A stretch of 64,000 bases of DNA from Streptomyces xylophagus. GTDB lineage: Bacteria; Actinomycetota; Actinomycetes; Streptomycetales; Streptomycetaceae. The notes beneath the pieces were generated by a model. It had not been told where the DNA came from and searched no databases. It saw only the letters and a list, made by a program, of their open reading frames with translations. A program made the translations under genes and the position numbers. The stretch spans positions 124,001-188,000 of the forward strand of contig NZ_JNWO01000006.1 of NCBI RefSeq assembly GCF_000716435.1, read 5' to 3'. Below, piece by piece: positions 24,471 to 35,158 of this stretch (positions within the stretch are counted from its first letter, which is position 1; every line of letters begins with the position of its first letter).

Positions 24471-24890
24471 TCAAGAGTGCTGGATCAGTTTCTTGATCTC
24501 GGGCAGCTTCTTGTCGGAGTCGACGTTGACGAAGATGACGTCGTCGTCGGACGACTGGTCCAGCGCGATGGCGACGCTCGGATCCACTCCCTTGATCGCA
24601 TAGGCGGTCGTCGAGGTCGGCGCCGTCTGGCCGTCACTGTCATCGCCCGGCGTGTCGTCGCACGGGGGAAGGGTGGCGGCACCCAGCTTGTCCCCGACGG
24701 TGAAGCCCTTGGCCTCCGCGCCCGAGTACCGATGACTCCGGTAGTCGACCACGTATGCGCAGGACGACGCGGACTCGCCGTCGTCGCTGCTGTTGCTCGA
24801 CGATGTACAGGCAACGGACATCGTGGCCAGGACCGCTGTCAGTGATGCCCACACGGCCGCCGTCCTGCCGACCGGGAGTACGGCTTTCAT
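24471..24890 (-). CDS. Small lipoprotein of unknown function
   Basis: 139 aa. An N-terminal signal (PVGRTAAVWASLTAVLATMSVAC) ends in a cysteine at about residue 28 that fits a weak lipobox. The mature chain begins with a Ser/Asp-rich spacer (TSSSNSSDDGESASS), then CAYVVDYRSHRYSGAEAKGFTVGDKLG and a final domain ending in VIFVNVDSDKKLPEIKKLIQHS. Two further Cys (CAYV, PPCDD) could form a disulfide. Its ATG is 30 bp downstream of the metalloprotease stop on the same strand, so the two are likely co-expressed. No family is assigned with confidence. Confidence 0.7.
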   Translation of the reverse strand: MKAVLPVGRTAAVWASLTAVLATMSVACTSSSNSSDDGESASSCAYVVDYRSHRYSGAEAKGFTVGDKLGAATLPPCDDTPGDDSDGQTAPTSTTAYAIKGVDPSVAIALDQSSDDDVIFVNVDSDKKLPEIKKLIQHS

Positions 24891-24920
24891 CCAGCCTCCT
24901 CTTGGAGCGTCCGCTCCGGT

Positions 24921-26027
24921 TCAGTAGATGCTTCGGAGGCCCAGTACGTCCCCCTTGCCGAGCGTCCTTGCTCTCGTCGAGCACTCGATCGAGCTGCCGA
25001 ACATGGTGAGGTTGTTGTGTGCCCCCGTGATGTCCTTCAGCCCGAAGATGTGCCCGGCCTCATGAGTACCGACGCTGCGGATGTCGTATTTGTTCGAGCA
25101 GCTGGCGGTCGGCTTGTTCGTGAAGTCGTTGTCGTGGGTGTTGAAGCGGGTGTCGGCCTCACGCAGATCGTTCTTGACGCCTGGTGTGGGCCAGGTCCAC
25201 GCGCAGGTCGTGGCGACGACCGTGTCCTTGAGATCACCCGCGTCCCAGGTGCTCAGACCGTCCCGGGAGGTGCACTGGGAGCTGGTGTTGATGTCCGCCT
25301 CGTAGCTTGTGTAGTCGAGGAAGTTGGCCTGGTGCGCGCCCACTTGGTCGGTGTAGCCGCAGTTGTTGCTGCTTTCGGTGATGTTGTCGAGTGCCTCGTA
25401 GAACGTCCACAGGGCATCGCTCTTGGACAGTCCTCCGGGCAGGCCTCCATCGCCGATGTACCAGTTGTAGGTGCCGTACTCCTTCTGGTCCTTCGTCGCG
25501 TACGTTCCGTCGCTGCACGCGCCGGGCGAGCCGGCGGCGTCCGCGTCCGCCACCTCTGCCCCCGTGCTGGAGTCGGAGGCGTCGGCGTCGGTGCCGTCCG
25601 CTTCCTGCGACAGGTCGCCCGCGGTTCTGGCGGGGTTCGTCAGGACGTCGGCCGCGTCGGACCCTTCGGTGGAGAGGTCCACGCTCGCACTGGTCAGGTC
25701 GTAGGAGACGATGCCGGTGGAGGCGACCTCCAGCGTGAACCCGTGGTTCGTGCCGTCCGTCGACAGCGAGTCGACGCTCACGGCGGTGCCGGGTTCGGGG
25801 ACTGTCAGTCCGGTGCCGTCGTAGGTGACGATGCGCCCGACCGCGTCGCACTTGATCACGGACGAGCCCGAAGGCAGATCGGTGACCGTCAACTCCCCCT
25901 CGCTCAGCTCGCAGACGTCCGCCCCCGTCGTACCCGCCTGAGCACTGCCGGCCAGCGCCGACAAAGAAACCGCGAGCGCCAGCGCCATCGTCGTTCTGCC
26001 GATGGCTCTTGGGTAAAGCCCAGCCAT
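24921..26027 (-). CDS. Secreted zinc metalloprotease with a snapalysin-like metzincin site
   Basis: 368 aa from ATG 26027. The signal peptide is MAGLYPRAIGRTTMALALAVSLSALAGSAQA-G. A beta-rich N-terminal region (about 35-150) is followed by an acidic Asp/Ser/Ala linker. The catalytic domain near the C-terminus has HEAGHIFGLKD (about 325-335): HExxH then G and Asp three residues on, the zinc set seen in snapalysin (M7) and not the usual third His. LTMFGSS (about 342) fits the Met-turn. Five or more Cys suggest disulfides. The large N-terminal part may be a propeptide or binding domain. Followed by the lipoprotein gene. Confidence 0.82.
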   Translation of the reverse strand: MAGLYPRAIGRTTMALALAVSLSALAGSAQAGTTGADVCELSEGELTVTDLPSGSSVIKCDAVGRIVTYDGTGLTVPEPGTAVSVDSLSTDGTNHGFTLEVASTGIVSYDLTSASVDLSTEGSDAADVLTNPARTAGDLSQEADGTDADASDSSTGAEVADADAAGSPGACSDGTYATKDQKEYGTYNWYIGDGGLPGGLSKSDALWTFYEALDNITESSNNCGYTDQVGAHQANFLDYTSYEADINTSSQCTSRDGLSTWDAGDLKDTVVATTCAWTWPTPGVKNDLREADTRFNTHDNDFTNKPTASCSNKYDIRSVGTHEAGHIFGLKDITGAHNNLTMFGSSIECSTRARTLGKGDVLGLRSIY

Positions 26028-26107
26028 TCCCCACCCCCGTAGGTCCGCCCGCTGTGCGGGACTTGAACAGATTCGGAAGAGGGTAGCCTTCAAATCCTTG
26101 CAAAAAC

Positions 26108-26123
26108 TGTCTAGTTAAAGACA
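26108..26123. promoter_or_regulatory. AT-rich inverted repeat upstream of the metalloprotease gene
   Basis: TGTCT and AGACA flank AGTTAA, 80 bp upstream of the metalloprotease start, in one of the most AT-rich patches of the window. Probably promoter or operator. The rest of the 26028-26388 gap has lower G+C than its surroundings; a short open frame (about 26111-26257, plus strand) is present but unsupported. Confidence 0.35.
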
Positions 26124-26388
26124 AAAAATCTTGGCCGTATGGCCAATTCTCGACGGGTATGTCGGCCGTCCAGGGCCATGACGTGGCCTGTCCGACGCGG
26201 GATGGCGAGTCGGTCGTACTGCCGGAGCAAGATTTCTGGCAATGCCTGTCGAACTGAGCCGGTGCTGCGCTGCAATGTGAGCCACTGGCACCCGCGATTC
26301 GAGCTCGCCACACGTTGCCCATTGCCGTCTGCCGCTGCTGGTGCCGGATCCTCGGCCAACGTATCTCCCGTTCACTGCGGGGACTTCG

Positions 26389-26808
26389 TCAAGCGGCCGC
26401 GAGCTCGCACCATACGAGCTTCCCTCGCTTGCCGTTCCGGGACAGCGGCTGCCAGCCCCACTGATCGGCACAGGCCCGGACCAGCGCGAGCCCGCGCCCG
26501 TCCTCCGCGTCACCGAGCTCCTCCAACTGCCTTGGCGGCTCTGGCGGTTCGGGGTCGGCGTCCCAGGCCCCGAGTCGCAGTACCCCCGCCGTCCACCCCA
26601 CCCGCAGCGCGGCGGGCCCCTTCGTGTGCTGTACGGCGTTGGCGACCAGCTCCGTCGCGAGGAGTTCGGCGGTGTCCGCCAGTCGGATCAGGCCGTGCAT
26701 GGTGAGGATCAGCCGGAGAGTGCGGCGGCTGATGGTGACGGCACGCGGGTCGTTCGGGATGTGGAGGCAGTACTCCCAGGGGATGGGTGCGGGCGGGTTT
26801 TCGGGCAT
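26389..26808 (-). CDS. Histidine-kinase-fold ATP-binding protein (RsbW-like)
   Basis: 139 aa from ATG 26808 with GGAG 7 nt upstream. HATPase_c motifs are visible: N-box LLATELVANAVQHTKGPAAL (about 47-66), G1-box LGAWDADPEPPEPP and the later GRGLALVRACADQWGWQPL. It resembles the anti-sigma/serine-kinase proteins that Streptomyces encode next to XRE/DUF397 pairs. It is divergent from the XRE gene at 27043, forming that triad. It may phosphorylate or bind a regulatory partner; the partner is not visible here. Confidence 0.85.
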   Translation of the reverse strand: MPENPPAPIPWEYCLHIPNDPRAVTISRRTLRLILTMHGLIRLADTAELLATELVANAVQHTKGPAALRVGWTAGVLRLGAWDADPEPPEPPRQLEELGDAEDGRGLALVRACADQWGWQPLSRNGKRGKLVWCELAAA

Positions 26809-27042
26809 GCGGCAACTCCGGTTCGGTGGTGGGGATTTCGGAGGACTGCGGGATGCCGCGGGCGGTGGCAGTGCCACAGCCGTCCTGGCAGGACGGAGTG
26901 GTGCGCTTCCGGTGTCCCGGGGTTTCCGCAGGGTGTGCGTCGCATCACTGAAGGTAGGCCTAGTATTTTAGGTTTCGCAAGCCGGTCGCGTAATCTGACC
27001 CCCGAACGAGTCGCGCCCACCGGCGCGTTGGGAGGAACAGTC

Positions 27043-27894
27043 GTGGCATTGAGGCGCGAGCCAACGGCACGTCAGATGCGCCTGGCGATCGAGTTGCGCA
27101 GACTCCGCGACGCGGCAGGCCTCGCGGCCCGCGAGGGGGCGGCGCTGCTGGGAGTGAGCCCCGCGCAGATCAGTCAGATCGAGGCGGGCCTCGCCGGCGT
27201 GAGTGAAAAGCGGCTGCGTCGCCTGGCGGCCAACTACGCAGCCACGGATGGGGAGTTGATTGACGCCCTCGTCGCCATGGCGACCGACCGGACGCGAGGC
27301 TGGTGGGAGGAGTACCGGGGATCCCTGCCCACGTCCTTCCTCGACCTGGCCGAGTTGGAACATCACGCGACGTTCCTGCGTGAGATCCAGTTCCAGTACA
27401 TCCCCGGCCTGCTCCAGACCGAGGATTACGCTCGCGCCATTTTCTCCGACAGGATCCCTGAACTCCCCGATGGAGACCTGGAGTTGCGCGTGCGGCACCG
27501 GATACAGCGCAAGGTGATCCTCGAAGGCCCCGATCCCAAACCCTACGAGGGGATCATCCACGAGGCAGCACTCCGCGTCCGCGTCAGCGACCGCGCCGCC
27601 TCGCGGGCCCAACTCGCCAGCCTTCTCGAAGCCTCCGAGGCGGGCAATGTCACCGTGCGGGTCGTCCCGTTCGATCTGGATGGCTTCGGCGGGTCCTGGG
27701 CCGCCATGATGCTGGCAGGCGGTGCCGTACCCAGGCTGGATACGGCCGTCGGCGATGCGCCTCACGCTGCAGCTTTCGTCGATTCCGAGGCCCAGCTCGG
27801 CGTATTTCGAACGCTCTTCCGTAGGGTAGAAGGCATGTCGCTCAGTCCCGAGCGGTCCCGTGACTTCATTAATGGGCTGGCCAAAGAGCTGTGA
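27043..27894 (+). CDS. XRE-family regulator with DUF5753 domain
   Basis: 283 aa from GTG 27043, with GGAGGA 6 nt upstream. The helix-turn-helix is at about residues 10-70 (RQMRLAIELRRLRDAAGLAAREGAALLGVSPAQISQIEAGLAGVSEKRL). The remainder is DUF5753 (GWWEEYRGSLPTSFLDLAELEHHATFLREIQFQYIPGLLQTEDYARAIF, about 85-133; VTVRVVPFDLDGFGG; DTAVG). Its end overlaps the DUF397 gene by 4 bp. WhiJ-like proteins of this kind affect development in S. coelicolor (established for whiJ); this copy's role is not known. Confidence 0.92.
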   Translation: MALRREPTARQMRLAIELRRLRDAAGLAAREGAALLGVSPAQISQIEAGLAGVSEKRLRRLAANYAATDGELIDALVAMATDRTRGWWEEYRGSLPTSFLDLAELEHHATFLREIQFQYIPGLLQTEDYARAIFSDRIPELPDGDLELRVRHRIQRKVILEGPDPKPYEGIIHEAALRVRVSDRAASRAQLASLLEASEAGNVTVRVVPFDLDGFGGSWAAMMLAGGAVPRLDTAVGDAPHAAAFVDSEAQLGVFRTLFRRVEGMSLSPERSRDFINGLAKEL

Positions 27895-28106
27895 GGCACT
27901 CCATGGACATGCGCGAGCACTGGCGGAAGTCGTCGTACTCAGGCGCCGGGGACGGCAACTCCTGCGTAGAGATCGCCAACCGCCCCGCCCACATAGCTAT
28001 ACGCGACTCCAAGACCCCGGCTCGTGCGACCCTCACCTTCCCCACCCCCGCCTTCACCGCCTTCGTCGAAGCCCTCAAGCAGCACCCCCTCAGCCGACTC
28101 CCCTGA
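27891..28106 (+). CDS. DUF397 protein
   Basis: 71 aa. The DUF397 pattern is complete: WRKSSYSGAGDGNSCVEIA (about 11-29), IAIRDSKTP and TPAFTAFVEALKQ. GTG 27891 overlaps the XRE stop; ATG codons at residues 5 and 7 are alternatives. These small proteins are partners of the adjacent XRE/DUF5753 regulators and may counteract them in an antitoxin-like way (inference from studied pairs). Confidence 0.92.
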   Translation: MRHSMDMREHWRKSSYSGAGDGNSCVEIANRPAHIAIRDSKTPARATLTFPTPAFTAFVEALKQHPLSRLP

Positions 28107-28138
28107 GCACTGTCACACCCTCCCGGTACCGTCGACCC

Positions 28139-30427
28139 ATGCCCACCCAGCAGCCGACACCCCCGGGGAACCCCACAGGCGAGCGCCGCCTCGCCGTCCT
28201 CGAAGGTGTCCTGGAGCGGATCACCTACGCCAACGAGGAGAACGGCTACACGGTCGCCCGTGTCGACACCGGCCGCGGCGGCGGCGATCTGCTCACGGTC
28301 GTAGGCGCGCTCCTCGGTGCGCAGGCCGGCGAATCCCTCCGGATGGAGGGCCGTTGGGGGTCGCACCCGCAGTACGGCAAGCAGTTCACCGTGGAGAACT
28401 ACACGACGGTCCTCCCGGCCACGATCCAGGGCATCCGCCGCTACCTCGGCTCCGGCCTCGTCAAGGGCATCGGACCCGTCTTCGCCGACCGCATCACCCA
28501 GCACTTCGGCATGGACACCCTCCAGATCATCGAGGAGGAGCCGAAGCGGCTGATCGAGGTGCCGGGGCTCGGGCCCAAGCGGACCAAGAAGATCGCCGAC
28601 GCCTGGGAGGAGCAGAAGGCGATCAAGGAGGTCATGCTCTTCCTCCAGACCGTCGAGGTGTCCACGTCCATCGCCGTGCGCATTTACAAGAAGTACGGCG
28701 ACGCGTCGATCTCCGTCGTCAAGAACCAGCCGTACCGCCTCGCCTCCGACGTCTGGGGCATCGGCTTTCTCACCGCCGACAAGATCGCCCAGTCCGTCGG
28801 GATTCCCCATGACAGTCCGGAGCGCGTCAAGGCGGGGCTGCAGTACGCCCTCTCCCAGGCCACCGACCAGGGCAACTGCTATCTCCCCGAGGAGCGGCTG
28901 ATCGCCGACGCGGTGAAGCTGCTGCAGGTCGACACCGGCCTCGTCATCGAGTGCCTCGCCGAACTCGCCCTCCCGGACGAGGAGTCGGGCGACCCCGGTG
29001 TCGTACGGGAGAAGGTCCCGGGTCCCGACGGCAGCCCCGACCCCGTCACCGCCGTCTACCTCGTCCCCTTCCACCGTGCCGAACTCTCCCTCGCCGCCCA
29101 GCTCCGCCGCCTCCTGCACACGGCGGCGGACCGTATGCCCGGCTTCCACGACGTGGCCTGGGACAAGGCGCTGGGCTGGCTGAAGGGGAGGACGGGTGTG
29201 GAGCTTGCGCCCGAGCAAGAGGCCGCCGTCCGGCTCGCGTTGACGAAGAAGGTCGCCGTACTGACCGGCGGGCCCGGTTGCGGGAAGTCGTTCACCGTGC
29301 GTTCGATCGTCGAGCTGGCCCGCGCGAAGAAGGCCAAGGTCGTCCTCGCCGCCCCAACCGGCCGTGCCGCCAAGCGACTTGCCGAACTCACCGGTGCCGA
29401 GGCATCGACAGTCCACCGGCTGCTGGAGCTGAAGCCCGGGGGCGATGCCGCCTACGACAAGGACCGTCCCCTGGACGCGGACCTGGTCGTGGTCGACGAG
29501 GCCTCCATGCTCGACCTCCTCCTCGCCAACAAGCTCGTCAAGGCCGTACCCCCGGGAGCCCACCTCCTCTTCGTCGGCGATGTGGACCAACTCCCCAGCG
29601 TCGGCGCCGGCGAGGTGCTGCGGGACATGCTGGCCGAGGGCGGTCCCATTCCCGCAGTGCGCCTCACGCGCGTGTTCCGGCAGGCCCAGCAGTCCGGCGT
29701 GATCACCAACGCACACCGGATCAACTCCGGGCAGCAGCCGCTCACCGACGGCATGAAGGACTTCTTCCTCTTCGTCGAGGACGACACGGAGGAGGTCGGA
29801 CGGCTCACCGTGGACGTGGTGGCGCGTCGGATTCCGGCCAGGTTCGGGCTCGACCCGCGCCGGGACGTACAGGTGCTCGCGCCCATGCACCGGGGACCTG
29901 CGGGCGCGGGCAACCTCAACGGACTGCTGCAGCAGGCGATCACGCCCGGCCGGCCCGACCTCGCGGAGAAGCGGTTCGGCGGCCGGGTCTTCCGGGTCGG
30001 CGACAAGGTCACCCAGATCCGCAACAACTACGAGAAGGGCGCCAACGGCGTCTTCAACGGCACGGTCGGCGTCGTCACCTCACTCGACCCGGTGGAACAG
30101 AGCCTCACGGTGCTGACGGACGAGGACGAGGAGGTTCCGTACGAATTCGATGAACTGGACGAGCTGGCGCACGCGTATGCGGTGACAATTCACCGGTCGC
30201 AGGGAAGTGAGTATCCGGCCGTGGTGATCCCGGTCACGACGAGCGCGTGGATGATGCTCCAGCGGAACCTGTTGTATACGGCCGTCACCCGGGCCAAACA
30301 GCTGGTCGTGCTGGTCGGATCGCGCAAGGCCATCGGACAGGCCGTGCGTACGGTCTCGGCGGGGCGGCGCTGCACGGCACTGGACTTCAGACTGACCGTA
30401 AAAAATGATCGATCAAATGAGTCATGA
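28139..30427 (+). CDS. recD2: RecD2-type ATP-dependent DNA helicase
   Basis: 762 aa. N-terminal OB-like region (LAVLEGVLERITYANEENGYTVARVD), then helix-hairpin-helix repeats (YLGSGLVKGIGPVFADRI; IEVPGLGPKRTKKIADAW), typical of RecD2 and not RecBCD-type RecD. Helicase motifs: Walker A GGPGCGKSFT (about 378), VLAAPTGRAAKRLAEL, Walker B LVVVDEASMLDL (about 448), DVDQLPSVGAGEVLRDM, and motif VI YAVTIHRSQGSEYPAVVIP with LLYTAVTRAKQLVVLVG. A 5'-3' helicase in DNA repair. The ATG follows TACCGT by 8 bp without a Shine-Dalgarno site, so it may be leaderless. Confidence 0.93.
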   Translation: MPTQQPTPPGNPTGERRLAVLEGVLERITYANEENGYTVARVDTGRGGGDLLTVVGALLGAQAGESLRMEGRWGSHPQYGKQFTVENYTTVLPATIQGIRRYLGSGLVKGIGPVFADRITQHFGMDTLQIIEEEPKRLIEVPGLGPKRTKKIADAWEEQKAIKEVMLFLQTVEVSTSIAVRIYKKYGDASISVVKNQPYRLASDVWGIGFLTADKIAQSVGIPHDSPERVKAGLQYALSQATDQGNCYLPEERLIADAVKLLQVDTGLVIECLAELALPDEESGDPGVVREKVPGPDGSPDPVTAVYLVPFHRAELSLAAQLRRLLHTAADRMPGFHDVAWDKALGWLKGRTGVELAPEQEAAVRLALTKKVAVLTGGPGCGKSFTVRSIVELARAKKAKVVLAAPTGRAAKRLAELTGAEASTVHRLLELKPGGDAAYDKDRPLDADLVVVDEASMLDLLLANKLVKAVPPGAHLLFVGDVDQLPSVGAGEVLRDMLAEGGPIPAVRLTRVFRQAQQSGVITNAHRINSGQQPLTDGMKDFFLFVEDDTEEVGRLTVDVVARRIPARFGLDPRRDVQVLAPMHRGPAGAGNLNGLLQQAITPGRPDLAEKRFGGRVFRVGDKVTQIRNNYEKGANGVFNGTVGVVTSLDPVEQSLTVLTDEDEEVPYEFDELDELAHAYAVTIHRSQGSEYPAVVIPVTTSAWMMLQRNLLYTAVTRAKQLVVLVGSRKAIGQAVRTVSAGRRCTALDFRLTVKNDRSNES

Positions 30428-30480
30428 AGGTCACACAGCACTTCCAGTTGCCGGGGTGGAGGGGGCAGGATGAGGAAGTT

Positions 30481-30499
30481 GGCGGCACTGAGTGCCGCC
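30481..30499. promoter_or_regulatory. 19-bp perfect palindrome upstream of citrate synthase
   Basis: GGCGGCACT-G-AGTGCCGCC has 9-bp arms around one base. A shorter palindrome, GAGTGCACTC, follows at 30522-30531. Both lie in the 180-bp region before the citrate synthase gene and look like operators; the first could also be a recD2 terminator, but no U-run follows. Confidence 0.45.
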
Positions 30500-30607
30500 G
30501 ATAGGCCCAATGGTCGACCCCGAGTGCACTCTCCTGCGCCAAATGGGGGATGGTAGAGACAGTCAGGGCAACCTCGAAGAAGAGGCACAACGTCGGTGAG
30601 GGATGAC

Positions 30608-31897
30608 GTGAGCGACAACTCTGTAGTACTGCGGTACGGCGACGGCGAGTACACCTACCCGGTGATCGACAGCACCGTCGGCGACAAGGGCTTCGACATC
30701 GGGAAGCTCCGTGCCCAGACCGGTCTGGTGACGCTGGACAGCGGTTATGGGAACACCGCCGCCTATAAATCCGCCATCACCTACCTCGACGGTGAGCAGG
30801 GCATCCTCCGGTACCGCGGCTACCCGATCGAGCAGCTGGCCGAGCGCTCCACCTTCGTGGAGGTCGCCTACCTGCTCATCAACGGCGAGCTGCCTACCGT
30901 CGACGAGCTCACCGTGTTCAAGAACGACATCACGCAGCACACCCTGCTGCACGAGGACGTCAAGAACTTCTACAAGGGCTTCCCGCGCGACGCCCACCCG
31001 ATGGCGATGCTGTCGTCGGTCGTCTCGGCGCTGTCCACCTTCTACCAGGACAGCCACAACCCGTTCGACGAGAAGCAGCGCAACCTCTCCACGATCCGGC
31101 TGCTCGCGAAGCTTCCGACGATCGCGGCGTACGCGTACAAGAAGTCGATCGGCCACCCGTTCGTCTACCCGCGCAACGACCTCGGCTACGTCGAGAACTT
31201 CCTGCGCATGACCTTCTCGGTCCCGGCCCAGGAGTACGACCTCGACCCGGTCGTCGTCTCCGCGCTCGACAAGCTGCTGATCCTGCACGCGGATCACGAG
31301 CAGAACTGTTCGACCTCCACGGTCCGTCTGGTCGGCTCCTCGCAGGCCAACATGTTCGCCTCGATCTCGGCCGGCATCAACGCGCTGTGGGGCCCGCTGC
31401 ACGGCGGCGCCAACCAGTCGGTCCTGGAGATGCTGGAAGGCATCCAGGCCAACGGCGGCGATGTCGACTCCTTCATCCGCAAGGTGAAGAACAAGGAGGA
31501 CGGCGTCCGCCTGATGGGCTTCGGCCACCGGGTGTACAAGTCCTTCGACCCGCGCGCGAAGATCATCAAGGCTGCCGCGCACGACGTCCTCTCGGCCCTC
31601 GGCAAGTCCGACGAACTGCTGGACATCGCGCTGAAGCTGGAGGAGCACGCGCTCTCCGACGACTACTTCGTCTCGCGCAACCTCTACCCGAACGTCGACT
31701 TCTACACCGGCCTGATCTACCGGGCCATGGGCTTCCCGACCGAGATGTTCACGGTTCTGTTCGCCCTGGGCCGCCTGCCGGGCTGGATCGCCCAGTGGCA
31801 CGAGATGATCAAGGAGCCCGGCTCCCGCATCGGGCGCCCGCGCCAGATCTACACGGGCGTCGTCGAGCGGGACTTCATCCCGGTCGAGGGCCGCTGA
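30608..31897 (+). CDS. gltA: Citrate synthase
   Basis: 429 aa from GTG 30608 (GAGGG 6 nt upstream); GTG 30596 would add four residues. Catalyses acetyl-CoA plus oxaloacetate to citrate, the entry to the TCA cycle. Type II signatures: GILRYRGYPIEQLAE, LHADHEQNCSTSTVR with the first catalytic His (about 228), WGPLHGGANQSVLEML (about 262), FGHRVYKSFDPRAKI (His about 305) and VDFYTGLIYRAMG with the catalytic Asp (about 361). S. coelicolor calls this gene citA; mutants there have developmental defects, so the enzyme matters for differentiation. Confidence 0.96.
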   Translation: MSDNSVVLRYGDGEYTYPVIDSTVGDKGFDIGKLRAQTGLVTLDSGYGNTAAYKSAITYLDGEQGILRYRGYPIEQLAERSTFVEVAYLLINGELPTVDELTVFKNDITQHTLLHEDVKNFYKGFPRDAHPMAMLSSVVSALSTFYQDSHNPFDEKQRNLSTIRLLAKLPTIAAYAYKKSIGHPFVYPRNDLGYVENFLRMTFSVPAQEYDLDPVVVSALDKLLILHADHEQNCSTSTVRLVGSSQANMFASISAGINALWGPLHGGANQSVLEMLEGIQANGGDVDSFIRKVKNKEDGVRLMGFGHRVYKSFDPRAKIIKAAAHDVLSALGKSDELLDIALKLEEHALSDDYFVSRNLYPNVDFYTGLIYRAMGFPTEMFTVLFALGRLPGWIAQWHEMIKEPGSRIGRPRQIYTGVVERDFIPVEGR

Positions 31898-31942
31898 TCG
31901 CTCCGCTGGGTCCGCGTAGTTCGTTTACTGCGGGCCCGGTGG

Positions 31943-31975
31943 GGGCTGGTCGCGCAGTTCCCCGCGCCCCTAAAA
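31943..31975 (-). repeat. Dispersed GGGGCGCGGGGAACTGCGCG element, copy A
   Basis: On the minus strand the core is preceded by TTTTA and followed by ACCAGCC. It lies 46 bp past the citrate synthase stop. One of five copies in the window. Confidence 0.8.
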
Positions 31976-32218
31976 GCAGCAGTGCCCGGCGTCCCTGAGG
32001 GAAGGGGCGCCGCAGCAACTCCGGAGCACTGCAAAACTCCGGACCACGGCAAGACCGCGCCCTTTCGACCCCCTCGCCCCACGTCGGCGAGTGAGCCGAA
32101 GGGGCGCGTCGGTGTCGAGAGGGCGAGCGCGCGGAGGCCCGCAGGGTCGAGCACGATCGGGCTCTCGACACCGACTTCTGCGCCCCGGAGGCGAACCGAG
32201 CCTCAAAAAAAGATGGAA

Positions 32219-32269
32219 GAAGGCGCCCTGCCGACGGTCCCCCCACGGGCCGGCGTACAGGGCGCCTTC
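32219..32269 (-). terminator. Hairpin in the convergent citrate synthase/copA gap
   Basis: GAAGGCGCCCTG (32219-32230) pairs with CAGGGCGCCTTC (32258-32269). On the minus strand it is followed by TTCCATCTTTTTTTT, so it ends leftward transcripts such as copA. The 31898-32791 gap (894 bp) otherwise holds repeat copy A, a possible 27-codon frame at 32424-32507 and several inverted repeats; no longer gene is supported. Confidence 0.5.
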
Positions 32270-32423
32270 CCATGTCCCGGTGCGGATTCCCCCCACGGGA
32301 TCCGGCCGGGCGCCTTGGAGAACCAGCGCCTGAATCGCTGTCGTGCCGAAGCCCGATGAAACTGGACTTCGTTGAACTGAGCAGAACGAGCAAAACTCCT
32401 CGTACTACTGGGTGGAGCCAGTG

Positions 32424-32507
32424 ATGTGTGCGATCTGCCGGGACACCGCACGACGGGAGGGCCGCTCAAAGCTCCCCGGTGTACGTGTCCCGGCAACGCA
32501 TCTCTGA
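32424..32507 (+). other. Possible 27-codon leader-like frame with CxxC
   Basis: ATG 32424 has GGTGGAG 6 nt upstream, an excellent ribosome site. The peptide begins MCAICRDTARREGRSKLPG and stops at 32507. The stop codon lies inside an inverted repeat (CATCTCTGAGGA with TCCTCAGATG, about 32499-32536). No plus-strand gene follows, so a leader-peptide role lacks a target. It may be a decayed gene. Confidence 0.3.
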
Positions 32508-32656
32508 GGAAGTCCCCCAAGACATCCTCAGATGCCAGTTCGCGCCCCCCAAGACGCTTGCTGACATCGTCAACTTAGACCTTCGAACCCCTTCGATGGT
32601 TACGTTCACACCACTGTGATCTGCGTCTCTTGCATATGTCCCTTAGGTGCGCAAGA

Positions 32657-32678
32657 GCCCCGATGTCGTGGTCGGGGC
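32657..32678. terminator. Short hairpin in the citrate synthase/copA gap
   Basis: GCCCCGA and TCGGGGC form a 7-bp stem with an 8-base loop; it overlaps the right arm of a CTCTTGC/GCAAGAG inverted repeat (32627-32633, 32651-32657). The two structures cannot form together. Confidence 0.35.
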
Positions 32679-32791
32679 CCCAGCGTAAGGATGATGCGCG
32701 AGCCTTGTGAAGAGCTTATGTGAGGCCGTCCTCCGTCTCTAGGGGGACTCTTACTTCAGGTTCCCGTAACTCCCGGTAACTTTGCGGAACT

Positions 32792-35062
<2,271 letters not shown>

Positions 35063-35158
35063 GTCCGGACTCCAGACATCGGACCGGACCGCACGGAGCC
35101 AGTATCAGCTGGTCGGCACGGCCCGGTCGGAGAACAGAAGTGTGGTGCCGGTGCTGCT

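Noticed and set aside
27869..29890. 673-codon minus-strand frame opposite the helicase
   Set aside because: Shadow of recD2, which has complete helicase motifs in the plus strand.
31898..32791. Structured RNA gene in the citrate synthase/copA gap
   Set aside because: Several inverted repeats exist, but none matches a known RNA family and no promoter-hairpin pair stands out.
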